A stretch of 64,000 nt of DNA, taken from positions 1 through 64,000 of the forward strand of contig JAIOHM010000094.1 in the NCBI GenBank assembly GCA_019912965.1, in the 5' to 3' direction. The notes under the pieces were generated by a model. The model made no database searches and was not told where the DNA came from. It saw nothing but the letters and a program-made list of their open reading frames with translations. The position numbers and the translations under genes are program-made. Of this stretch, positions 27,119 to 35,681 are shown piece by piece. The stretch's first letter is position 1. Each line of letters begins with the position of its first letter. The stretch is from Anaerolineae bacterium. Its GTDB lineage: Bacteria > Chloroflexota > Anaerolineae > Aggregatilineales > Phototrophicaceae.

Positions 27119-28231
27119 CTACTCCGGCGGTTCCGGTGCGATCTCAGCATCAAACCGTTCGACTAACGCTGTACGGTTGAGGCCAGCCGCTTGGAAATTG
27201 TAGTCAATCACATTGACCTCATCCAGCTTGACCATCAAATCAGACAGTGGGGTTTCCGGGTTAGTCGGAATTTGCAGGGAATTAACCGTCTGTGCGATAG
27301 CCTGAGCATCGGCTGTCAGCGCCCAGTCGTACCATACCTTCGCCGCTTCCAGTTCGGGGGCATTCTTCAAAATTGCCATGCCGCCGATTTCATAACCCGT
27401 GCCTTCTTCGGGGAAGGAATTAACCAGAATATCCTGGAAACCTTCTACCTGAAGTTTTACACAGTCGTGCGAGAAGATAATGGCAACAGCTACTTCGCTG
27501 CCGCCAGCCATACGACCCGGTGCAGACCCCGAACGGGTGTATTGCAGGATATTATTGTTCAGCTCGCTGAAGTAAGCAAAAGCATTGTCAAGCGCGGCTT
27601 CGGTGGGCGAACCATCTTCGGTGTAGCCCTCACCCGTGCCTTCAACCGTTTCGCCTTCAGCGGGCTTGCCATCTGGGTATTCCAGCTTATCTGCTTCCAA
27701 CGTTACTACCGACCAAAAAGCCGTGAACGCTGTGCCGGAAGTCGCCGGATGTGCCATCGCTACATTACCTTCCAGAGCCGGATTGAGCAGGTCAGCCCAC
27801 GAAGTCGGTACTTCCACACCCAACTCTTCCAGTAATTCTGTGTTGGAGCAAAAACCCAAAGCACCTACATACACGCCCGTCCATGCACCATCTTCCGCCC
27901 GGTAATGCAGCGGAATAGCTTCGGCATTTGGTGAAACATAGGCTTCGAGCAACCCTTCCTCGTTGCCAGCAATGAATGCATCTGCCGGGCCGCCCCACCA
28001 CACCGAAAATTCCGGATTATCCACTGTCGCCCGGATGCGCGCCAGCGACTCACCCGAAGACAGACGTACATACGAGGTCTGGATGCCTGTCTCCTCCTGG
28101 AAGGCCTGCGTCATCGCAACGCACCAATCTTCCTGTGGTGTACACAGAACGGTCAGCGTATCTTGCGCCAGTGCTGGGGCAACCAGCAGCATGAGCAGCA
28201 AACCAACAGCCAGTACACTAATCTTTTTCAT
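27119..28231 (-). CDS. ABC substrate-binding protein, FbpA-like (family 1)
   Basis: 370 residues, with a signal peptide (about 1-22, ending ALAQ) and no lipobox Cys. TLTVLCTPQEDWCVAMTQAF and YVRLSSGESLARIRA resemble iron(III)-binding FbpA proteins and the related 2-aminoethylphosphonate binders. The paired Tyr motif of classical FbpA is not obvious near the C-terminus, so the ligand may not be ferric iron. It is the first gene of the leftward operon. Two Cys near the N-terminus may form a disulfide. Confidence 0.85.
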   Translation of the reverse strand: MKKISVLAVGLLLMLLVAPALAQDTLTVLCTPQEDWCVAMTQAFQEETGIQTSYVRLSSGESLARIRATVDNPEFSVWWGGPADAFIAGNEEGLLEAYVSPNAEAIPLHYRAEDGAWTGVYVGALGFCSNTELLEELGVEVPTSWADLLNPALEGNVAMAHPATSGTAFTAFWSVVTLEADKLEYPDGKPAEGETVEGTGEGYTEDGSPTEAALDNAFAYFSELNNNILQYTRSGSAPGRMAGGSEVAVAIIFSHDCVKLQVEGFQDILVNSFPEEGTGYEIGGMAILKNAPELEAAKVWYDWALTADAQAIAQTVNSLQIPTNPETPLSDLMVKLDEVNVIDYNFQAAGLNRTALVERFDAEIAPEPPE

Positions 28232-28251
28232 TTAACATCCTTTACCAAAAT

Positions 28252-28287
28252 TTAATACGAGCACAAACCAACAGGCACAGCAATCAT
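28252..28287 (-). CDS. Possible 11-residue leader peptide upstream of the FbpA-like gene
   Basis: In the presumed 5' leader an ATG at 28287 follows AAAAAGG by 6 nt and opens MIAVPVGLCSY then stop, 20 nt before the FbpA-like start codon. The spacing and ribosome site are good, but the frame is short enough to occur by chance. No amino acid run suggests attenuation. Confidence 0.25.
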   Translation of the reverse strand: MIAVPVGLCSY

Positions 28288-28319
28288 GACGAACCTTTTT
28301 GGCCTGTCTTGAGTTCATA

Positions 28320-28349
28320 ATTATAATCAACTGCTATCAACAAATGCAA
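28320..28349 (-). promoter_or_regulatory. Promoter of the FbpA-like operon
   Basis: On the reverse strand TTGCAT (28344-28349), 18 bp and TATAAT (28320-28325) form a good sigma70-type promoter. Predicted transcription would give a leader of about 80 nt before the ATG at 28231. Confidence 0.6.
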
Positions 28350-28456
28350 AAATCCAATCAAACCCATCGAATAATCCCAGACATTGTCAGACCGTTTCTT
28401 TTAATATATTCTTAACCTGATTGCAAAACTATCTAATATCCTTTAACACTTCCACA

Positions 28457-29440
28457 ATGCCACATCTGATTGTACTCATTGGCCTCGCCTTTATTTATGG
28501 CTACCTGAACGGGCAGTACGGTTCAGCCAGCGTTGTCGCGGCTATGATCTCCTCCCGTTCCATCCACCCGCGTCTCGCATTGGGGCTGACGGCAGCGGGA
28601 ATGGGCCTTGGCCCGTTCGTACTGGGGTCAGCGGTTGCCAGCACTGTGGCCGATGGATTGGTACAGTCCGGGACAATAAATCTTAACGTGGTATTGGCCG
28701 CCCTGTCAGGTGCAATTATCTGGAGTCTGTTTACCCTTTGGCTAAAAATTCCCGTCAGCATGTCGCAGGGTCTATTCGGCGGATTGATCGGTGCGACCTG
28801 GATAGGTTTTGGGCACGAGGTCATCATCGCTCAGGGATTGCTCAAACTGGTTGCAGGTTTGTTCCTCTCCCCCCTTCTCGGTTCGGTATGCGGCTTTGCG
28901 GTGCTGCACCTGTGTTACTGGCTGACGACCAACGCTACCCCGCATATGAACATCTGGTTTCAGCGTGGGCAGGTCGTGGTTTCATTCATTATGGCGATGG
29001 CTTTTGGCAGCAACGATGCCCAGAAATTGATGGGCGTCATTGTGCTGGGATTGGTCGCAATGGGAAGCCTCAACTCATCCCATCTGCCGGAATGGGTAGT
29101 CGCCTTTAGCGCAGCCGCCATCTGCATAGGAACACTGGTCGGAGGGTGGCGGCTCATCCATACGATGGGCGGCAAATTTTACAAAATACGCCCGATACAC
29201 GGCTTTGGCGCGCAGGCCGCTTCTGCTGGTGTGATTATGGGTGCAGGTTTGGCAGGTTGGCCGGTCAGTGGTTCACAGGTTGTCACTTCAGCCATTATTG
29301 GGGCAGGCAGTGCGGATCGGCTTCAAAAAGTACGCTGGGGAGTCGTGCGGCAAATTGCGATTGGATGGTTGCTCACCATGCCCATGACCGGATTCGTGAG
29401 CGCTGTGCTGTATCAGTTGATTAAAGGATTGACGCGGTGA
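28457..29440 (+). CDS. PiT-family inorganic phosphate transporter
   Basis: 327 residues from the ATG at 28457; no clear ribosome site is present, and an upstream TTG is possible. About ten spans. Duplicated signature segments are visible: YGYLNGQYGSASVVAAMISSR near the N-terminus and FGSNDAQKLMGVIVLGLV in the middle, with WPVSGSQVVTSAIIGAG near the end. The usual GxNDxAN in the first repeat is changed to NGQYGSAS. It is followed by a coupled DUF47/PhoU-like gene, the usual partner. Confidence 0.88.
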   Translation: MPHLIVLIGLAFIYGYLNGQYGSASVVAAMISSRSIHPRLALGLTAAGMGLGPFVLGSAVASTVADGLVQSGTINLNVVLAALSGAIIWSLFTLWLKIPVSMSQGLFGGLIGATWIGFGHEVIIAQGLLKLVAGLFLSPLLGSVCGFAVLHLCYWLTTNATPHMNIWFQRGQVVVSFIMAMAFGSNDAQKLMGVIVLGLVAMGSLNSSHLPEWVVAFSAAAICIGTLVGGWRLIHTMGGKFYKIRPIHGFGAQAASAGVIMGAGLAGWPVSGSQVVTSAIIGAGSADRLQKVRWGVVRQIAIGWLLTMPMTGFVSAVLYQLIKGLTR

Positions 29441-30090
29441 AAGCCTTTTTCCTCAAAACCAAAGATCGCGTTCAGCGATTATTCCAACGGAAACCCAATC
29501 GTTTCATCAAGCGATTGGGGGAACAGTCGGTTATCGTGGTACAGGGCACCGAAGCCCTCATCGCCTACATGGCAAAGCCCAACAAAAAGAATGCTGCGCG
29601 TGTCCGCAGCCTGGAAAAAGATGCTGATGAAGTCCGGCGCATCTTGATTGATGAACTCAACCGCACATTCGTCACCCCCATTGACCGCGAAGACCTGTTT
29701 GGTCTATCGCGTGCCATAGATGATGTGCTGGACTACGCCTACTCCACCACCAACGAAATGGATATCCTCAATGTCAGCCCTAACGATCACCTGCGGGCAA
29801 TGGCCGCACTGCTGCATAACAGCGCCGAAGAAATCCAACTGGCGATTGAACGTCTGGAACATCATCCCAACGTCGCGGGTGATCACGCCATCCGTATCAA
29901 GTCCATCGAAAACCGCATGGAAACGCTGTATGCCGAAGCCCTGGCTCATCTCTTCGATGAACCGAAAGACCTGAAAGACGTAATTATGATGTTCAAACTG
30001 CGCGAAATTTACCGCCATATGTTTCACGCCGTCGGCAGCGCGGAACAGGCCGCGAACATCATCGGGGACATTGTGATTAAATTTTATTAA
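29437..30090 (+). CDS. DUF47 (PhoU-like) protein, partner of the PiT transporter
   Basis: 217 residues, all-helical pattern. The GTG start overlaps the transporter stop (GTGA). LIDELNRTFVTPIDREDLFGLSRAIDDVLDYAY is the DUF47 core, in which acidic residues resemble PhoU metal-binding motifs. Such proteins tune PiT-type phosphate uptake. The pair forms a two-gene operon. Confidence 0.92.
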   Translation: MKAFFLKTKDRVQRLFQRKPNRFIKRLGEQSVIVVQGTEALIAYMAKPNKKNAARVRSLEKDADEVRRILIDELNRTFVTPIDREDLFGLSRAIDDVLDYAYSTTNEMDILNVSPNDHLRAMAALLHNSAEEIQLAIERLEHHPNVAGDHAIRIKSIENRMETLYAEALAHLFDEPKDLKDVIMMFKLREIYRHMFHAVGSAEQAANIIGDIVIKFY

Positions 30091-30275
30091 CCTCGGTACC
30101 CAACTACGCTTGATTGCCCATTGGGACTGACGGAAAGAAGCATAGACCTAAATGGTGCATACGAGTCAGGCGAGATAGCGGTTATTATATCGGATGCCTG
30201 ACACAAGCCCGGTCATAAAGACGATATTGTGTTGCTGCGCTGTTGAGGATTTCGTAGTACAAAGCGAGGACGCAA

Positions 30276-31070
30276 ATGCAAAACGGCAATTCCGGTTTAT
30301 TGGCTGTCGATGTGGGTAATACCAACATCCACTTTGGCTTGTGGCGAGAAAATTCATGGCAGCTTTCGTGGCGGGCACGGACAATCGCCGAGAAGATGCC
30401 GGATGAATACGCGGTACTGCTGCGAAACTTTTTAAGCAGCGCAGACATGAGCTACAGCCTCATCACCGGAGTAGTGATTGGCAGTGTCGTTCCACCACTA
30501 ACGAGTGCGTTTGTTGAGATGGTGCAGCGCTACATTGGCATTGATCCACTGGTCGTCACCAACAAAACCAACACCGGGGTACGAATCGAAATCGAGCAAC
30601 CGGAACAGGCAGGCGCTGACCGCATCATCAATTCAGCAGCGGTAGTAGCCTTGTATGGCGGTCCGGCAATTGTGATCGACTTCGGCACAGCCACAACCTT
30701 CGATGTAGTTTCGCGCGATGGGGCTTATTCCGGCGGGGCGATTGCACCCGGAATCGTGGTGGCACACGATGCACTGGTCAGCCGCACCGCACGTTTGCAC
30801 AAGGTTGATCTGGTTCCGCCGCCCAATCCAATTGGCAAGAATACGATTCATGCCATGCAATCCGGGATTTTCTGGGGTTATGTGTCACTGGTGGAGGGAT
30901 TAGTGACGCGCATCAAGGCATCTATGAACGAACCGGATATCAAAGTGATTGCCACCGGAGGATTAGCGCCACTTTTTCAGCAACACACAACCATGATCGA
31001 CACCATCGCCCCGGAACTCACCTTGGACGGACTTCGGATTATTTACGAGATCAATCAGAACAAGCAATGA
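30276..31070 (+). CDS. coaX: Type III pantothenate kinase
   Basis: 264 residues, normal length. The N-terminal LLAVDVGNTNIHFGLW is the phosphate-binding motif. EQAGADRIINSAAVVALYG and VIDFGTATTFDVVS complete the active site, with GGAIAPGIVVAHDAL near the pantothenate pocket. It catalyses the first step of coenzyme A synthesis. GCGAGGA precedes the ATG. It is convergent with the GNAT gene. Confidence 0.95.
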   Translation: MQNGNSGLLAVDVGNTNIHFGLWRENSWQLSWRARTIAEKMPDEYAVLLRNFLSSADMSYSLITGVVIGSVVPPLTSAFVEMVQRYIGIDPLVVTNKTNTGVRIEIEQPEQAGADRIINSAAVVALYGGPAIVIDFGTATTFDVVSRDGAYSGGAIAPGIVVAHDALVSRTARLHKVDLVPPPNPIGKNTIHAMQSGIFWGYVSLVEGLVTRIKASMNEPDIKVIATGGLAPLFQQHTTMIDTIAPELTLDGLRIIYEINQNKQ

Positions 31071-31071
31071 G

Positions 31072-31578
31072 TTATCGATTATCAAACATCTGCACCACAT
31101 AATCTTTTTCAGGAATGGTGATTTCACGGAAATTATCGTTGGTGTATCGCCCGATAACCTTGCGCCAGAAGGCCTGCGCCCGTACATTCTGCGGCAGTTC
31201 GGAAACTTCCCATTTGCCGGGAAAATGGTCGAACAGTAGCCCAGCCGCTTTTTCGCCAACCCCCTGCTTCTGAAAGTAGCTCAGGATATAAAACTCTTCC
31301 ATGAAGATAATCTGCGCTTCGCCTGTCAAATAACTCTTGGCGACTTCTTCTATAAAGGCGAAACCGGCCAAATCGTCGTCGGCATAGATGAGGAAAACAT
31401 GCCGCCCTTTATCTGTCCATATGCCATCAAGGTCGGTTTCGTAAAACCGCCCGCCCGCCAGTACGCGCCAGTCGGTCATAAACGTGCTGTATTCGTACAG
31501 ATAAAATTGGTACACATTCCGCAGCAGTGTATCATGCTCCCGCATAGTGGCGCGGCGGATTTCAATCTTCACAATCAT
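31072..31578 (-). CDS. GNAT-family N-acetyltransferase
   Basis: 168 residues. GFAFIEEVAKSY, EEFYILSYFQKQGVGEKAAGLLF (acetyl-CoA loop QKQGVG) and NVRAQAFWRKVIGRYT follow the GNAT order. The start ATG overlaps the stop of the PRTase gene (ATGA), so they are coupled. Substrate unknown. Confidence 0.88.
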   Translation of the reverse strand: MIVKIEIRRATMREHDTLLRNVYQFYLYEYSTFMTDWRVLAGGRFYETDLDGIWTDKGRHVFLIYADDDLAGFAFIEEVAKSYLTGEAQIIFMEEFYILSYFQKQGVGEKAAGLLFDHFPGKWEVSELPQNVRAQAFWRKVIGRYTNDNFREITIPEKDYVVQMFDNR

Positions 31579-32291
31579 CCTCCCCGCTTCCAGGCTACCT
31601 CAAACCAGTCATCCAGAATGTACTGTGGATAACCAATGTGCTGCAAGTTCGCCAGGCAATCAGCTTTCGATGCGCCATTCCGCGCCCAGAAGGGTACCCG
31701 TTTCACCATTGTTTCAACCCGTTCTCGCGGGGTGATTATCCAGGTGTCATGCGGAATCGTACCAAAAGTTAGCACTTCCAGATCATCAGCAAGAGCGGCA
31801 CGACTCTTGCGGTAAGGTGCGATAATCACAGCTTCCCGCGCACCATACTGTGGCGAACACAGGATATCACGCACAAAGCGAGCTGTGCCACCGAGGTCAA
31901 TCAGATCTTCAACGACACCAACGGTATGTCCACGAACATCAATCGAGAGGGGTTGCACAATTTCCGGGTATTCCAGCGGTTGGCCGGGGCCGTAATAACA
32001 TTTGACGCCAAACGTACCGAACTCGATAGGGGGCATATCCGGTGTGGCACAGTGGTGAATATAATCCTGCAAAAGCACACCCGGCAGCAGCGCACCCATC
32101 GTAATCATAATCATTTTGGTCATCTGGCGGTTCGTCCCGGCGGCGGCTTGTTGATAAGCAAAAAGCTGTTTCGCCAGCGCAGAAACCATCATATGTTCAG
32201 CTTCGTCAGTAATGTAAAGAAAACGCAGCGGGTCGCCAGGAATTTCCACTCCACTGGGATTACGCCAATAATCCAGGCTGTGCAAATTCAT
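31575..32291 (-). CDS. Phosphoribosyltransferase-fold protein
   Basis: 238 residues. VGVVEDLIDLGGTARFV fits the PRPP-binding motif of type I phosphoribosyltransferases (two acidic residues then a Thr/Gly loop). IMITMGALLPGVLLQDY and the C-terminal DTWIITPRERVE are consistent with a purine/xanthine-type PRTase, but the N-terminal 60 residues are not typical. It may salvage a base or act in a modified pathway with the coupled GNAT enzyme. Confidence 0.75.
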   Translation of the reverse strand: MNLHSLDYWRNPSGVEIPGDPLRFLYITDEAEHMMVSALAKQLFAYQQAAAGTNRQMTKMIMITMGALLPGVLLQDYIHHCATPDMPPIEFGTFGVKCYYGPGQPLEYPEIVQPLSIDVRGHTVGVVEDLIDLGGTARFVRDILCSPQYGAREAVIIAPYRKSRAALADDLEVLTFGTIPHDTWIITPRERVETMVKRVPFWARNGASKADCLANLQHIGYPQYILDDWFEVAWKRGG

Positions 32292-32348
32292 CTTGAATAC
32301 CTTTCACCACGAATCAAAAGCGCCCGCTGGTGTGGGGCGCTCGGTCTG

Positions 32349-32420
32349 CTCCGCAGCCTGGATTCGAACCAGGAACCTACCGGTTAACAGCCGGTTGCTC
32401 TGCCGTTGAGCTACTGCGGA
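32349..32420 (-). tRNA. tRNA-Asn (anticodon GUU)
   Basis: 72 nt. The acceptor stem TCCGCAG pairs with CTGCGGA. The D stem GCTC/GAGC, anticodon stem ACCGG/CCGGT with loop CTGTTAA, and T stem CCTGG/CCAGG with TTCGAAT loop are all canonical. The anticodon is at 32386-32388. CCA is not encoded. Confidence 0.97.
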
Positions 32421-32531
32421 AGATAGGCAGTATGTTAGCAAAGCGGGAAAAAGCTGTCAAGATGGTTCTTTGCGTAAGCAACAAAAACAGGTAACATTAT
32501 TTCGATCTTATTCCTACCGAAAGCAAACTGT

Positions 32532-33677
32532 ATGGCTGTGAATGTTCGCAAAGTGGAAACTCCCGCTGATTTTCGGGCGTTTTTAGAGTTTCCCTGGACA
32601 CTGTACAAGAATGACCCTAACTGGGTGCCTCCGCTGCTTTCCATGCGGCGAGACCTGCTGAATAAAAAAAAGAACCCTAGCTGGGAGTACATGGAAGGCG
32701 ACTACTTCGCAGCATGGCGTGGCGACCAGATCGTTGGGACAATTGCAGCCTTCGTCAATCATCGCCACAATGAATTCCATAACGAACATGTGGGCTGGTT
32801 TGGCGCGTTTGAGGTTTATGATGATCAGGAGGCCGCCACAGCCTTGCTGAACACTGCTGCTGAATGGGTCAAGGAGAAAGGTTACGATGCCATACTTGGG
32901 CCGCAAACCTTCACCACACATGAAGACTGCGGGATTCTAGTAGATGGTTTTGTTCCCCCGATTTTGCTGATGCCGTATAACCCACCCTACTACCAGAAAT
33001 TGGTGGAAGGGGCAGGTTACATCAAAGCAATGGATCTTTATAGCTTTCATGTCAGCCGTGAACGACAAGCCGAAATCGGCCTGCAAGACCGGTTGGGGCG
33101 CATCACTCAGGGGGTAATGAAGCGGAATAAGATTACCATCCGCAAAATTGACCAAAAACGCCTCAAAGAAGAATTCGTGGTTTTCAAGGAAATCTACAAC
33201 GAAGCCTGGGACAAAAATTGGGGCTTTGTGCCCATGACTCCCAAAGAGTTGGATGGATTGGTCACCAGTCTGGGACAGTTTTTCGAGCCAGATTTCGCCT
33301 TCTTCGCAGATGTAGATGGAAAGCCCGCTGGGTTCGGGTTCGCAATTCCGGATTTCAATCAGGTGTTACACAAAGCCTATGCCCGCCCCGGTACCCCGGA
33401 AATATTCACACTGCTCAAAGCACTGTGGCACTGGAAAGTCCGTCCGGTGATGACATGGGCGCGCATCCCGCTGTTAGGGGTAAAAGAGGCTTACCGCAAC
33501 AAGGGTGTGGATGCTGCACTGTATTACCATGTCTTGACGGCGCTGATTAATGACCCGCGCATTCAGCATTCAGACTCCGGCTGGATTCTGGAATCCAACA
33601 CCAATATGGTCAGTATCGCCAAGAGTTTTGGCTCGGATATTTACAAGACGCATCGATTTTACGAGAAGAAATTCTAA
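32532..33677 (+). CDS. GNAT-fold protein of the YghO-like group
   Basis: 381 residues. The N-terminal PWTLYKNDPNWVPPLLSMRRDLL is a conserved signature of this group of long single-domain acetyltransferase-like proteins. DYFAAWRGDQIVGTIAAFVN, GPQTFTTHEDCGILVDGF and the late GVKEAYRNKGVDAALYYHVL give the acetyl-CoA fold twice over. Function is unknown; E. coli YghO is a distant relative by recollection. Monocistronic. Confidence 0.75.
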   Translation: MAVNVRKVETPADFRAFLEFPWTLYKNDPNWVPPLLSMRRDLLNKKKNPSWEYMEGDYFAAWRGDQIVGTIAAFVNHRHNEFHNEHVGWFGAFEVYDDQEAATALLNTAAEWVKEKGYDAILGPQTFTTHEDCGILVDGFVPPILLMPYNPPYYQKLVEGAGYIKAMDLYSFHVSRERQAEIGLQDRLGRITQGVMKRNKITIRKIDQKRLKEEFVVFKEIYNEAWDKNWGFVPMTPKELDGLVTSLGQFFEPDFAFFADVDGKPAGFGFAIPDFNQVLHKAYARPGTPEIFTLLKALWHWKVRPVMTWARIPLLGVKEAYRNKGVDAALYYHVLTALINDPRIQHSDSGWILESNTNMVSIAKSFGSDIYKTHRFYEKKF

Positions 33678-33763
33678 ATTTACGTTATGACCATTGTCAC
33701 AATGTAACGCGGCAACATTTGCTTTATACTAAATTCATATACCCGGTGAAAGGGGGCGAGTGC

Positions 33764-34126
33764 ATGGCAAAAATTCTCGTGGTAGACGACGAACACCTCA
33801 CTGTAGAGATGCTCTCCTCATACCTCAGCTTGATGGGACACGAATCGATTCCAGCTTACTCAGGACGCCAGACATGGGATCGGCTGGCCTATGAAGAACC
33901 TGATCTCATTTTGCTGGATATTCAACTGCCGGATGAAAACGGTCTGGAAATATGCCGCAAACTCCGGGCAGGCGACGCCACCCGCAACGTTCCTATCATC
34001 ATTATTTCGGCTCATTTTCCACCGATGACCAAAGAAGCTACAGCGGCAGGTGCCAACGGTTACCTTGCCAAGCCGATCAAACTGGACGCCCTGAAAGCCA
34101 GCTTGAATAGTTCAGGTGTGAGCTAA
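33764..34126 (+). CDS. Receiver-only response regulator
   Basis: 120 residues from the ATG at 33764 with AGGGGGCGAG upstream; a longer TTG frame lacks a ribosome site. VVDDEH carries the acidic pair, LILLDIQLPDENG the phospho-acceptor Asp and YLAKPIK the conserved Lys. No output domain. No kinase is adjacent. A CATTGT-C-ACAATG palindrome lies at 33692-33704 and TATACT at 33725-33730 may be its -10. Confidence 0.9.
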   Translation: MAKILVVDDEHLTVEMLSSYLSLMGHESIPAYSGRQTWDRLAYEEPDLILLDIQLPDENGLEICRKLRAGDATRNVPIIIISAHFPPMTKEATAAGANGYLAKPIKLDALKASLNSSGVS

Positions 34127-34271
34127 AGATCAGAATCGACACAGTTTTAACGATCCACGATCCATTTAATATGCGACACTTGATGTCATTATGCTTCCGG
34201 GTCGTGGATTGCTCTCAATTACGAACTTAGGACAAACACTACATTATCCTCTTCGGGAATCCACAAACCGG

Positions 34272-35588
34272 TTATCCTCCCGCTACATCAATGGCATCCG
34301 CAACGGCTTCCTCCGCTGTGCGCTGCCCTGAGATGACAGCGGCCAGTGCAGTTTGCATGGCGCGAGGCGCATTCCCTGGCGACGCGGCAAATGGTAAGTG
34401 AGCATTGGTCAGGAGTTGGACAGCAAACGAATTATAACCATCAACCTGCCACAATCTCATGGCTGCGCGCAATGGTGGCAGCATGTTAATTGCCCGCGTG
34501 TAAGCAGCTAATCGGGATGCATCAAACACCCAATCCAGAAAATGTGCTGCTTGAAGCTGTCGATTTTTGTCTTTTGTCACAATCACCCACATCCACCCAT
34601 TAATGATAGTCATGGGATCGCCTTCGAATAAGGGAATCGGCGCGGATTCAAGCTGTTGACCGCGCGCCAACAGGTCAAGATAGTGCGTCGAGGACACAAC
34701 TGCTGCATTAACACTACCATCAATCAACCCTGCCAGATAATCTTCTGGGCGGTCATAATTCAGCACAGTGCTTTGGATTGCCCCCCCTTCAACCGCAGCC
34801 TGATAAAAATCCAGCACGGTGCGGAGAGCTTCCGCATTGATCTGACCGACTTGAAGTTCAACCTGTGTGCCGCCTGCCGAAAGGTATTGCAGCAGCAGCA
34901 CATCGCTGATGCCTTCGACTACAGCCGCAGGGAAGACAAATGTCTGCCGATTCAACAACACATCTTCAAAGGTGGCAAAATTCCCGGAAAGCACAACCGA
35001 ACGATAAGCAATGTGCTCTACCTCCAGCCCATACGGCAGCCCATACAACATATTATTGACCTGCCCCAATTCCAACGCCGCTGGATACAAATCACCCAGA
35101 ATAGCGGAGGTAACTGTACCTTCAAGTGGTTGAATCAAACCACTTTGCGCGGCAGCCAGCAAATCACTCCGCCTCAGCAAAGTTATATCTGGGAGCGCAC
35201 CGGGTGCAACCGTGCTGGCGGATTTGAGCGTTTCCATAACGCCGCCGACATCAGAGCCTTTCTTCAGGCGAGGCTCAACCCGAATATCCGATTGGGCAAT
35301 GTGGAACATGTCGATCTGATCAGCCATCATGAAAGTAGCCTGTTCATTCGTCACTGGGGAAACAGGCTCTGGTAGCCATAGCGATAAAATACTTGGCCCA
35401 TCCGGGGTAGCTTCCGGTGTGACAACCGGAATGATAGGTTCAATGGTTGGCGACTGTGTGGGGGTTTTGAGCATCTCTGAGGTAACAGATGGTGTAACGG
35501 CGCTGCCGCCCCCACAGCCCGAAATCAACATAAAGACTATACAAGCGACCACAACGCCAATTCGATTTAGCGACAGGGTTAAACACAT
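34272..35588 (-). CDS. Family 1 extracellular solute-binding lipoprotein
   Basis: 438 residues from the ATG at 35588 (GGAG 7 nt upstream). The signal peptide ends with a lipobox FMLISGCGGG, followed by a Thr/Pro-rich linker of about 40 residues, so it is membrane-tethered. The body, with DITLLRRSDLLAAAQSGLIQPL, GLPYGLEVEHIAYR and the late AYTRAINMLPPLRAAM, follows family 1 sugar-binding proteins. No permease is adjacent; it is the only lipoprotein-type binding protein in the window. Confidence 0.85.
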   Translation of the reverse strand: MCLTLSLNRIGVVVACIVFMLISGCGGGSAVTPSVTSEMLKTPTQSPTIEPIIPVVTPEATPDGPSILSLWLPEPVSPVTNEQATFMMADQIDMFHIAQSDIRVEPRLKKGSDVGGVMETLKSASTVAPGALPDITLLRRSDLLAAAQSGLIQPLEGTVTSAILGDLYPAALELGQVNNMLYGLPYGLEVEHIAYRSVVLSGNFATFEDVLLNRQTFVFPAAVVEGISDVLLLQYLSAGGTQVELQVGQINAEALRTVLDFYQAAVEGGAIQSTVLNYDRPEDYLAGLIDGSVNAAVVSSTHYLDLLARGQQLESAPIPLFEGDPMTIINGWMWVIVTKDKNRQLQAAHFLDWVFDASRLAAYTRAINMLPPLRAAMRLWQVDGYNSFAVQLLTNAHLPFAASPGNAPRAMQTALAAVISGQRTAEEAVADAIDVAGG

Positions 35589-35681
35589 ATCACACTCCGA
35601 ATGCAAAACCGGCAGCATTATATCATGGGGTGTGCTGCTAGATCAGTTTCACGCACTTTTTCCACCACAGGCATATAATGA

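Noticed and set aside
34656..35375. Open frame of 239 codons on the + strand inside the lipoprotein gene
   Set aside because: The reverse strand encodes a lipobox and a family 1 binding protein; the + frame shows no domain.
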